From Acidobacteriaceae bacterium (GTDB lineage: Bacteria > Acidobacteriota > Terriglobia > Terriglobales > Acidobacteriaceae), in contig PLHN01000126.1 in assembly GCA_003139975.1 (NCBI GenBank), positions 1 through 15,334 on the forward strand: 15,334 nucleotides of DNA, given 5' to 3'. Below are positions 6,775 to 14,400 of this stretch, one piece after another (the stretch's first letter is position 1; every line of letters begins with the position of its first letter). The notes below the pieces were generated by a model. That model ran no database searches, was not told the DNA's origin, and was given only the letters and a program-made list of their open reading frames with translations. The translations under genes were made by a program, and so were the position numbers.

Positions 6775-7641
6775 TTACTGCGCCGCAGCTTTCTTGGTCG
6801 GCTTCGCCGCCGCTGCCGCCGGTTTGATCTTCCAGAAATCCGGATCGGCTTTGATCCAGTCTTCCGAAGCGTAGCTCATCCGCGGATTGAACGTGAACAG
6901 GTTCGTCTCGCTCGTGTCCAAGGTGGTTGCCATGAGCTCATTCAGCTTCTTCATGCCGTCTTCGCCCAGCGCCGCCTCGAACTTCGGCCAGTCCCCCATG
7001 AACTCCCGGTCAATCTCGGCAGCCGATTTGATCGGGTTGAAAGCAATGTAGGTGCCATCCTCCCGGCCGTACACGCTCTGATACATCGCCCAATGGGCCC
7101 CTTCGACTTTCTCGAAGCCCGACTGGTACATCTTGACCAGTGCCTCCCAGTCTTTGTCGTGTCCCTGCTTGACGTGGAACCGCGAAATTTCGAAGTACCG
7201 CATGTGCGGGATATCGACGTTCGGCCGCAAGCTCATGTCTTCGCGATACACCAGCACGCCCAGGTCCACGTCGGAAAGCAGCTCGCCATCGGCCGCGTTC
7301 GCGTGATCGAGTTCTGCCGACAAAGCCGCGTTCTTTTCCGCTGCTTACATGTCCTTTTCCCACGCTTCAAACGAGTCGTAGCCAGTAAAGAAGAGAACGC
7401 GCGGTTTGCCCGACTGCGATTCCGCCGCCAGGTAGTGCGTGGGCCACTTGGCCTTTGTCATCGCCTGGACAAAGGCACTTTCGGTCTTCTCGTGCGACAT
7501 CCCGTTCTTCCCTGGTTTCGTCCACTCCCGCGCAACACTGAGGATCTTCGGCGGCGCATTGCCACCCGAGTTCTGCGCCACTGCCCCCAAACACCCTGCC
7601 ATCAAACATGTTCCTACCCCAAGCCACGTCATTCGTTTCAT
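6775..7641 (-). pseudogene. Secreted two-domain dimeric alpha/beta-barrel-like protein, interrupted by in-frame TAA
   Basis: Two open segments in the same frame (7641-7348 and 7344-6775) are separated only by a TAA at 7347-7345. Read through, the product would be 288 aa with codon 99 as stop. The first segment has a signal peptide (residues 1-23; M-A-G-C at 14-17 is a marginal lipobox). It also carries a ferredoxin-like half (ILSVAREWTKPGKNG ... FFTGYDSFEAWEKDM). After the stop the same frame continues A-A-E-K-N-A-A-L-S-A-E-L-D. A second half follows (YFEISRFHVKQGHDKDW ... YIAFNPIKSAAEIDREF), giving the look of two NIPSNAP/ABM-type repeats. A Lys/Ala/Pro-rich tail ends the protein. ATG 7641 has AAAGGAG seven bases upstream. 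Coding character is intact on both sides, so the stop is recent, recoded, or a sequence error. A TTG at 7323 could restart translation but has no clear Shine-Dalgarno sequence and would yield a product lacking a signal peptide. Function is unknown. Confidence 0.8.
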
Positions 7642-7691
7642 AGAGAGTCTCCTTTGCGACTTCAGAACGCATTGACTTCGGAACGGCGGCA

Positions 7692-7697
7692 ATTGTA
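7692..7697 (-). promoter_or_regulatory. Candidate -10 element upstream of the interrupted gene
   Basis: TACAAT (5 of 6 to consensus) lies on the minus strand about 50 bases upstream of ATG 7641, in the 144 bp gap below the VWFA gene. No good -35 lies 16-18 bp upstream, so this is tentative. Confidence 0.28.
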
Positions 7698-7785
7698 CAC
7701 CCGCAGTGCAAGCCGGGCGACGTCGTGAACTCGCGGAAGCTGCCAGTTGCGGTTGCGATCCGGTTGATTGTTTGTAGGGGGGTGT

Positions 7786-8793
7786 CTACTGCCGCGGAGC
7801 GTAATACCCGCGCCGGGCGCGCACTTGCAGGTCCTTTTTCAGAGTCGTGATCTCGATCGACCGGAACCGTCCGTCGGCGTTGAAATCCGAAGGTTTGTAT
7901 GACACGGCATACTGGCTGCGCAGTTCGTCTTCAATCGCCGCAAACGAGTGCGTGATGTCCTTCATCTTGTATGGAAAAAAGGCCCGCCCGCCGGTTGCCG
8001 AGGCCAGATCTTCAAGCACCTTATCGCCACGCAGTATCAGCCCGCTGTCGTCCGTCGAAATGGCATAAATCAGCACTTCGGCCCGCTGCGCCATCTCAAT
8101 TGCCTGCGCCCGCGTAACCTCGCTCTGATTGTCCTCGCCATCGCTGACCACGATAATCGCTTTGCGTATGGGATGGTCGGAGTGCTCGCGCGCGAGCTTT
8201 TCTTTGCAGGCCTTATAAATCGCGTCATACAGCGCCGTGCCGCCGCCATTCCTCAGTCGCTGCACGCCCGCCGCCAGTGCCGGCACCTTGTCCGTGAAGT
8301 CCTGCGCCAGGTGGCTCTCCTTGTTGAAGCCCACGACAAACGCCTTGTCATACCCGGGGCGAATAATGTGCTGAAGAAATCCCGTCGCGGCTTCCTTTTC
8401 AAACGCGAAGCGCCCTTCCACCGACCCACTCACATCCATCAGCAGGCCCAGTTCGATGGGAAGGTCCGTCTCTCGCCGGAAGTTTAGGATCGATTCCACC
8501 GGTTTGTGATCGTCGAAGATGGAGAAATCGCTCTGATTCAAATTACGCACAAACTTTCCGTGCCGGTCCGTGGCAATGAACAGCACGTTAACCTCGTCCA
8601 CGCGCGTGCGGATGGTCAAAATTGGATCGCTCGGCTCGTTATCGGTATCAGTGGCCGCAATCGAACCATTGCCCACGCTGACCGCAACCGCAGTAGCCGC
8701 CATCCCGTACTGCACGCTCTGCGCAGCGCCCGCAACCGCCAAGCCAACCACCACCGCAGCCGCCAACAACCAGAATTTTCCCAATTTCGTCAT
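7786..8793 (-). CDS. Secreted VWFA-domain protein (acidobacterial type)
   Basis: The predicted product is 335 aa from ATG 8793. A signal peptide covers about residues 1-25 (FWLLAAAVVVGLAVAGAAQ), followed by a low-complexity stretch to about 58. A beta-rich segment at 60-108 (V-N-V-L-F-I-A-T-D-R-x-G-K-F-V-R-N-L, then D-F-S-I-F-D-D) leads into a von Willebrand factor A domain at about 111-290. The MIDAS metal site is complete: Asp120-x-Ser122-x-Ser124 (MDVSGS), Thr186 (NGGGTALYD) and Asp218 (VVSDGED). The C-terminus (LRSQYAVSYKP ... VRARRGYYAPRQ) is the usual ending of this acidobacterial family (the group modelled as TIGR03436). The role is metal-dependent protein binding outside the cytoplasm; ligands are unknown. 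A TTG four codons upstream (8805) is possible, but the ATG has a GAGAAG-like sequence ahead of it. The interrupted gene lies 144 bp downstream. Confidence 0.93.
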   Translation of the reverse strand: MTKLGKFWLLAAAVVVGLAVAGAAQSVQYGMAATAVAVSVGNGSIAATDTDNEPSDPILTIRTRVDEVNVLFIATDRHGKFVRNLNQSDFSIFDDHKPVESILNFRRETDLPIELGLLMDVSGSVEGRFAFEKEAATGFLQHIIRPGYDKAFVVGFNKESHLAQDFTDKVPALAAGVQRLRNGGGTALYDAIYKACKEKLAREHSDHPIRKAIIVVSDGEDNQSEVTRAQAIEMAQRAEVLIYAISTDDSGLILRGDKVLEDLASATGGRAFFPYKMKDITHSFAAIEDELRSQYAVSYKPSDFNADGRFRSIEITTLKKDLQVRARRGYYAPRQ

Positions 8794-9295
8794 TGCTCTT
8801 CTCAAAAAGGAACCCGGTCCCGACTATGAAGTTACGTTAAACCCTCGAGTTTTCCCCGTATTCCCCTGCGCACCCGGTGGTTTAAGACTTTTGCCCTTAA
8901 CTAACAACCCAATGCACGCCAGGGGCCGAATCCCGTGGATTCACCGTCTTCCCAACAATAGGCCGGAATCACCCGTAAGTCCAAGTTACAAAAGGAGTAC
9001 GTAAGCAGTTTGCCATCCTAAACATCGTCCCCTCAATGGCTTGCCCAACCAGATCGGGATTCCAGCCGGGACCCCCTCCCGCAGCGGGAATTGTCTCAGT
9101 CTACAACAGCCCCCTGCCGCGATTTTCAATTGGAAAACCGCCCGCGACATTTTTTCCCGATTCCGGACCGTTCGCGCAAAATCTGCGGTGTCTCATTTTT
9201 GCCACAGTGCCACCCACCAGTGCGTCACCGCTGCGGTCGCCCTCGCCTGCACCACCTTCTCCGGCCGCCGAAGGAAAGGTAGAACTCGCTCAGCC

Positions 9296-9373
9296 TCATC
9301 TGTTCCCCGCGATACCCAATCGAGCCAGGAGTGCGGCCCCAACCACCACGGCAATCAGCAAGCCCTTTTTCAT
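9296..9373 (-). CDS. Possible 25-aa hydrophobic mini-protein (tentative)
   Basis: ATG 9373 to TGA 9296 encodes MKKGLLIAVVVGAALLARL plus six residues. The layout (two lysines, then about 15 hydrophobic residues, then a short basic tail) fits a one-pass membrane peptide. There is no Shine-Dalgarno sequence upstream (TTCTTTTCC), and such a pattern can arise by chance in GC-rich DNA. It is listed because it falls in an otherwise empty region. Confidence 0.22.
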   Translation of the reverse strand: MKKGLLIAVVVGAALLARLGIAGNR

Positions 9374-9420
9374 GGAAAAGAATCGGCAAGATTGTCAATT
9401 GGAGAGGAACGGCGACGAAA

Positions 9421-9436
9421 TGTTACTTGAGTAACA
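9421..9436. promoter_or_regulatory. Short perfect dyad, possible operator
   Basis: TGTTACTTGAGTAACA is a 7-bp inverted repeat with a 2-base centre. It lies 63 bp upstream of the mini-ORF at 9500 and about 170 bp upstream of the secreted protein gene at 9608. Its size suits a dimeric regulator. No matching second copy was seen nearby and no clear promoter overlaps it. Confidence 0.3.
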
Positions 9437-9499
9437 CGCGCGGGAGCCGAGCGAGTGGGGAGTCGTATATACCCGGGCAATAGAAAGGAGACTTATAGG

Positions 9500-9553
9500 A
9501 TGCAGAACGACGCAGTTACATGCGCTGCCGCTCCCGGCCTAGTCCTTCCGTGA
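9500..9553 (+). CDS. Possible 17-aa leader peptide (tentative)
   Basis: ATG 9500 to TGA 9553 encodes MQNDAVTCAAAPGLVLP. AAAGGAG ends nine bases ahead of the ATG, a better ribosome binding site than that of the following gene. The stop lies 54 bases before ATG 9608. The peptide has no run of identical residues that would suggest attenuation. It may be a leader ORF or a chance frame downstream of a purine-rich site. Confidence 0.28.
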   Translation: MQNDAVTCAAAPGLVLP

Positions 9554-9607
9554 CGTAGCCCCTACACCCTGCCGCAACTAATCTTTCCTCTGAGGGTTTC
9601 CACGTAC

Positions 9608-9976
9608 ATGAAAAATACATTCACGAATTCGCTCTTAGTCCTGGCAGTTGGTGGCTTGCTGCTTGCCGGCTCCGCCTCTGCTCAAACCTCAACCTCTGGC
9701 GCCGGCCCCGGCGTCGTTGATCCCGGCCATCCGCGCGTGAACCAGGTCAATGGTCGCGAAGAAAACCAGCAGCAGCGCATCGCCAATGGCGTGCAGAGCG
9801 GCAAGCTGAGCGCGCAGCAGACCTCCAACCTCGAAAAGCGTGAGGCGAGCGTGCAGAATCGCGAGCAAAAAGATATGGCGGCTCACAACGGTCATCTCAC
9901 CAAGGCCGAGCAGAAGGGCATCAACCGCCAGCAGAACCGCATCAGCAAGTCGATCTACAAAGACAAACACAACTAA
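9608..9976 (+). CDS. Small secreted protein with degenerate EF-hand-like repeats
   Basis: The predicted product is 122 aa. A clear signal peptide covers residues 1-25 (LLVLAVGGLLLAGSASAQ). The mature part is strongly hydrophilic, rich in Gln, Asn, Lys and Arg, and predicted helical. Two related helix-loop segments follow each other: R-I-A-N-G-V-Q-S-G-K-L-S-A-Q-Q near 58-71 and D-M-A-A-H-N-G-H-L-T-K-A-E near 90-102, each ending in a charged helix. The C-terminus is S-K-S-I-Y-K-D-K-H-N. Proteins with N-x-R-x-x-N-Q-Q-x-R-I and G-H-L-T-x-x-E occur in several phyla as periplasmic hypotheticals, function unknown. The Shine-Dalgarno sequence is weak (GAGG 12 bases upstream), but the signal peptide fixes the start region. 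An intrinsic terminator follows 57 bp after the stop, so this is a monocistronic unit. Confidence 0.88.
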   Translation: MKNTFTNSLLVLAVGGLLLAGSASAQTSTSGAGPGVVDPGHPRVNQVNGREENQQQRIANGVQSGKLSAQQTSNLEKREASVQNREQKDMAAHNGHLTKAEQKGINRQQNRISKSIYKDKHN

Positions 9977-10032
9977 GTCATCGGCTCCTGCGTAATCGCA
10001 TAAACGGGCGCAAGAGCGAAAAGTGAAGAAAC

Positions 10033-10061
10033 AGCCGCAGCTGACTGCGGCTTTTTCTTTT
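10033..10061 (+). terminator. Rho-independent terminator after the small secreted protein gene
   Basis: A perfect 8-bp stem AGCCGCAG/CTGCGGCT with a CTGA loop (10033-10052) is followed by TTTTTCTTTT. It lies in the gap between convergent genes. Read on the minus strand the stem is followed by GTTTCTT, so it may also slow transcription past the glycosyltransferase-like gene, though less well. Confidence 0.9.
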
Positions 10062-10131
10062 GCTCCAAATACGAAAGTCCGACTGTAGCGCCGGCGTCCC
10101 GCCCCCGCCTCCACGACTCCCGCGAGCATTT

Positions 10132-11238
10132 CTACAGCGGCGCATCCCCCAGCAACAGCGGCCCATCCTCAGACCGCGCCAAAAAGTAGCTCATCACGTC
10201 ATCGCGCAACTTCGGCTTGTTGCCCGCCCACCGCCAAATTCCCTGATAATCGCGCATCAAATCCGTGGCCGGATCGAAGTCGTGTTTCTGTAGCACCGTC
10301 CATCGTTCGCCATACGCTCGCGCCGCCTTATTCCCATGAAAAGCGTGCGTTGCGAAGTTGTCGATGCACCCGATCGGAGACCGCCCTTCGGTCGCTTGTA
10401 ACTTCTTCGCCCGCTCCTGCCATCCAAGAACGGATTTGATATACCCCGACGTGCAGCGCTTCATTTCTGCCGCGACGTTCGTTGCCTGCACCAACCCAAA
10501 CGCCATATGCCAGTCCCCGCTGCCCAGGATGCAGATATCCAGCAGCCCGCCCGTCGCCTCGAACGCGTCGCGCCGCCACCCCCACGCTCCCCCGGTCGCG
10601 CCCGGAGCATATCCGAACGGAAACGCACTCGTTGTCGCCGCCGCACGCAAGGGTTCGGCCTGAACATACGAATCCTGTTTCCGATTTCCCGTCAGGCTCC
10701 GCGCACGGCTCTGAACAAACTCCCGCGGGTGCTGATAATTCCAGGCAAACGAAGCGCTCATCCGATAAGGACGATGCCCGCCCGCGCTCGTTGCCGTTTC
10801 TCCCGTCAAATCCGCGTAGCTGCTGAAGAGCTGGACAAAACTATGGTGCTGCAGCATGTGAACAGCTTCAAGCGCCCAATCATGTCGTGTGAAATGAAAG
10901 TCGCCATCCACGTAGCCGCCGTACTGCCAGTCGGCCGGAAATTCCGCCACGCCGCGGTTGATCAACGCCTCTTTGTGCCAAAGCATGCAGTCCGTCCGCA
11001 GCTGCAAGTCGAGCGCATTGTCCGCCATTGTAACTTCCCATGGCCGGTCGCCGAACGCCAGCTCCACCACATGCAGCACCACATTCGGACTGTGCTCCAT
11101 GTGATAGCGAAAGTCTTTGAAGTTCTCCCGCCGCCGCTGCCACCGGAATGGGTTGGAATAAACCCCCACGACGTGCAGCTTCTGCGTTTCGGAATATTCG
11201 ACAAATTCCCGATGCACATTTGGATGATCAAAGCTCAC
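10132..11238 (-). CDS. Putative GT-A-fold glycosyltransferase
   Basis: The predicted product is 368 aa from GTG 11238. It is soluble, with no signal peptide or membrane segment. The N-terminal part (L-H-V-V-G-V-Y-S-N-P, 21-30) resembles the first strand of a GT-A nucleotide-sugar fold. A D-G-D at 111-113 in YGGYVDGDFHF is a candidate DxD metal/nucleotide site. Later come GGAWGWRRDAFEATGG (216-231) and GSGDWHMAFG (239-248), like the G-G-x-x-x-x-R-x-x-F and G-x-x-D-x-x positions of GT2/GT7-type enzymes. HAFHG with a following R-x-Y-x-x-R (298-312) fits the end of related phage and bacterial proteins. The acceptor is unknown. AAGGAAGGA lies about 8 bases before GTG, and an in-frame TAA sits 15 bases upstream, which fixes the start. 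The gene is 212 bp downstream of the large exoprotein gene on the same strand; any functional link is inference. Confidence 0.62.
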   Translation of the reverse strand: MSFDHPNVHREFVEYSETQKLHVVGVYSNPFRWQRRRENFKDFRYHMEHSPNVVLHVVELAFGDRPWEVTMADNALDLQLRTDCMLWHKEALINRGVAEFPADWQYGGYVDGDFHFTRHDWALEAVHMLQHHSFVQLFSSYADLTGETATSAGGHRPYRMSASFAWNYQHPREFVQSRARSLTGNRKQDSYVQAEPLRAAATTSAFPFGYAPGATGGAWGWRRDAFEATGGLLDICILGSGDWHMAFGLVQATNVAAEMKRCTSGYIKSVLGWQERAKKLQATEGRSPIGCIDNFATHAFHGNKAARAYGERWTVLQKHDFDPATDLMRDYQGIWRWAGNKPKLRDDVMSYFLARSEDGPLLLGDAPL

Positions 11239-11370
11239 AACGATTTTCCTTCCTTAAGACTCTCTGGCCGCACCTTGAAGAGTCCGCAACAACGCGCGCT
11301 TCAATCCCTTCAAGAAACTCGCGCTCCGTAGCAAGTTGCATGTGACGTTAGAACTGGTGCTCAAGTGGTT

Positions 11371-11440
11371 TGTGGTAGGGCGCGGCTTCAGCCGCACCGC
11401 CGGAAGCCCTGAAGGATGCGGGCTTTACCCCCTGAGGGCC
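11371..11440. repeat. REP-like palindromic element downstream of the large exoprotein gene
   Basis: GCGGCT-TC-AGCCGC (11382-11395) is a perfect dyad. It is followed by GCCCT (11406-11410), which pairs with AGGGC (11435-11439) around a loop holding ATGCGGGCTTTA. The element fills most of the 212 bp gap between the glycosyltransferase-like and exoprotein genes and starts about 10 bp past the exoprotein stop. The pattern is familiar from intergenic repeats of acidobacterial genomes. The rest of the gap (11239-11370) holds the Shine-Dalgarno sequence of the downstream gene and nothing else I can name. Confidence 0.58.
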
Positions 11441-11450
11441 TCGTCCGCCA

Positions 11451-14400
11451 CTAATACATCTGACTGCTAAGTCCGAACACAGTCCCACTCGCGCTCGTGA
11501 CGTTCCACGCGTGCGACGAGCCCACCGCCAACCCGTAGACCTGCGCATGGAGATTGGTAGTCGTCAGCACCAAAGTGCCGTCCTCGTACACATTGAAACT
11601 GCTGCATGTCCCCGCACACTTCCAGGTCAGCCACTCATATTGCGGTCCATCGTGGTAGTAAGTAGGACAGCCCGAAGCCAGAAGACAAGGCCGCAGCGTT
11701 CGCGCAAACGCATTCGCGATGTACGCCGGAATAATCCCGTTATCGAGTCCGTCGCTCGCCTGAAAGATGTTCCCCGCCTTGTACGGAGAACTGGGGTCGA
11801 TCCCTCCAGTCGTCGGACACGTAAGCCCCGGTGAGGTCCAGTAACTACAGGACACCGCATAAAGCCGCCAGTCGTTGAGATTCAGCGGGTAAGTATTCGT
11901 GTTCGTCGCCCCGATGAAGCCAATGGAATCCGGTGAGTAATTCGAGGTCGAACAGGGCGCGCCGCTGCATGTAACCGTAGCCCCCGGCGTAGCTGTGTTC
12001 GCGGGAGCGCTGTTTGCGTTGGCCGCGTAGGTTGATCCCGTGCAGTTGGGCGTGTCGCTTTGCCAGATCGGGTAATTGGTAAGCGTTGTGCCGGCCACCG
12101 CCATTCCCAGAAAAGTCAGCGTGGTGGGATCACCCATGTTCGTAATCCCCGTAGAGTTTTGACTTGATCCCGTTGCGCCCGTGCATGGCGACGCAGGCGT
12201 CCCCGTGTAGACATCGCTTCCCGGAGAGGTAAAGCCGCAGGACATACCGCTCCCGCAGCTTTGCGTCCCAACTCCCGGCAGCCCCGTATCTCCCGTCCCC
12301 GGCACCGCAATGATGCTGTTTTCCCAGGTCAAGTTAGTCTCGAAAGACGCACCGTAGACGCGGCCTCCGTTCATGGCCACGGCCGTATTGTGATTAAATT
12401 GCTGCGTCTTCGGATAGCTGTTGTTGTTGTAGAGGCCGGACGAACCCTGATCCGTCGAGAGCGTCGTCCATGATCCGTTCGGTGGCTCGACAGGACACGT
12501 AGCCGTGGTTCCCGCGCTCGGCAACCCGCCACTCACCGGTTGCGGAATATATGTAAACCACTGCTGCCCGCTGCTGTCTAGGTCGATGACTTTCGCTCCG
12601 GGTTGGTTCGGCGCGCCCCCTCCGTTCGCTGCCGTTATAGGTGCCCCGGTTGAGAATGCCGTGTTGCTCGGACATTGCACGTTCATCAGGTCCCCTCCCT
12701 CCGCCTGCAACAGCAGCGGACAATCCGGAATACCCGAACGCGGATAAGTCGCGGCCGCACACACTCTGATCGCCGTAATGTAGGCGCACGCGACTGCCCC
12801 GATCGTGCCCGTGGCCATGCCGCTGGAGGTGCAATGTGTCCCGGTTGCCGGACCCATGATGACGGTAACGGCATAGTTGTTGCCGCCCGAACTGGCAGTA
12901 AAGGATGGGATGCTGGTGCCAGAGCCGTTCCAGTTCAGGTGATTGCCGAGATCGTAAAGCAGGTTATTCTGCGTCACGGCGTGGTGCATCCCCGGTGAGA
13001 CGCCTGCTCCGTTTCCGTTGTTGATTCCCAATATCGTGCCCTGGGTCGTGTACGCGTGGCTAGGCGTGCAGGTTTCTCCCGCCGGAAGAAATACCGGAAT
13101 CGTCGCGGCGTAGTTGACATTTTCCGTCTGGTACCAGCCATTCGGCAGCAGCGAAGCCAGATCGGGGCCTGCGTTATAGACATATACGTCGGTGCCGGCA
13201 AAGGTCGAAGCTCCCGGATAGCCGTTGGCCGGAGTGTAGGCGCTGGGCGGCACGGATCCCTGCGCGTTCAAAATGTTCGGATTTGCGCTGAATGTGAAGT
13301 CGATGACATTGTTATAGGTCGCATCGCAGGCCACACTCGTTAGCGTTTGCGTCGCTGCTGAACATGGGCCAGTCGAATCGCTCCAGCAGCCATACGACCC
13401 TGCCCCGCTGCGCGCGTCGCGCATCATTCCCTGTGTCGCGTGGCGGGCAATCGAGTTCGTGATGGCGTAGTCGTTGATGTCCTGGGTCTGGCCGTTGCTG
13501 CATTTGGAAACCCCCGAGCAGGCGCGAACACTCATGCTCCATAGCTGGCCTTCCTGCCCGTCGAGACCCGAGTTTTCCAGCAGTTCCGCATCCATCCACA
13601 CCCCCTGCGATTCCTTCGTCTCGGACCGGTTCTTGGCCACCGGATTCATGTGCTGAATTGGATTGCAGGGGTTTTCGAGCGAACTCCAGGTGGACGACCC
13701 GCAAGTGTCCGCGTTGAGTGCCGCCGCCGAGGTAACTGTGATCGCCGTAGCATTCTGCGTCGCATAGGCAAAGCCTGCAATGTTGCCCGTCGCCGTGGTC
13801 GAAGCGGTGCAACTAGTGATACTGGGCACGGTAGCTGTGCAACTGGAAGCGCACGCCGGGCTGAACGCGCTGGCGTTGTACCATTGCGGACTAACGCCGG
13901 AGCCCGGCAGGTTGACGTAAATGATGGGGGAGTAAATGCCGCCGGTAATCTCTCCAAGGCTGGCTGTAGTCTTGAGCGTCATTACCAGCGCGCCGGTGGC
14001 GCACGTCCAACTTGTCACCGTTGGGGAAATCGCTTGGATTCCCGCCGGGCTGGGCAACCAGCGCGGATTGTACGTGAGCCGGTTGCGGGCACGCTCCGTA
14101 TTCTGCGTTAGCAGGCCGTTATTGCACGGATTCGACGCGTCCGCGCAAACCGGGGGAGTGCCTCCGCCGCCTCCCCACAACCCAATCGAGTTGCCCTCAA
14201 CCCAGTTATCCACGATCTGCGTCGGCCCTGGCGGCTCAATGCTAATAACGTGCCCTTCGCTCCCATCGCGCTTAATGCCGTCAAAGTAACTGTGATTGAA
14301 CGAGCAGCGAACGCACCCCACTCCAATCTCGGTAGCAATCAGATTGACGCCGAAGCCATCATCGTCCGCGTCGGACGAGAAATAGTCTTCATCAAAAAAG

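Larger units (their letters stand above)
8794..9499. other. Long intergenic region without a convincing large gene
   Basis: Between the divergent VWFA gene and the small secreted protein gene lie about 800 bp. Open frames of up to 132 codons on the plus strand here are Pro/Arg/Ser-rich, lack a plausible ribosome binding site and look noncoding. What I can point to inside are a possible 25-residue hydrophobic peptide on the minus strand (9373-9296) and a short dyad at 9421-9436. No tRNA, riboswitch or mobile-element signature is evident by eye. Confidence 0.55.

Noticed and set aside
7320..7350. Frameshift between the two halves of the interrupted gene
   Set aside because: Reading the minus strand base by base shows both halves in the same frame. 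The break is a single TAA codon.
8794..8805. TTG start for the VWFA protein at 8805
   Set aside because: It adds only four residues and has no ribosome binding site. ATG 8793 has a purine-rich GAGAAG ahead of it.
9036..9434. Overlapping plus-strand frames of about 130 codons in the intergenic region
   Set aside because: There are two frames in the same place with Pro/Ser/Arg-rich translations, no ribosome binding site and no motif.
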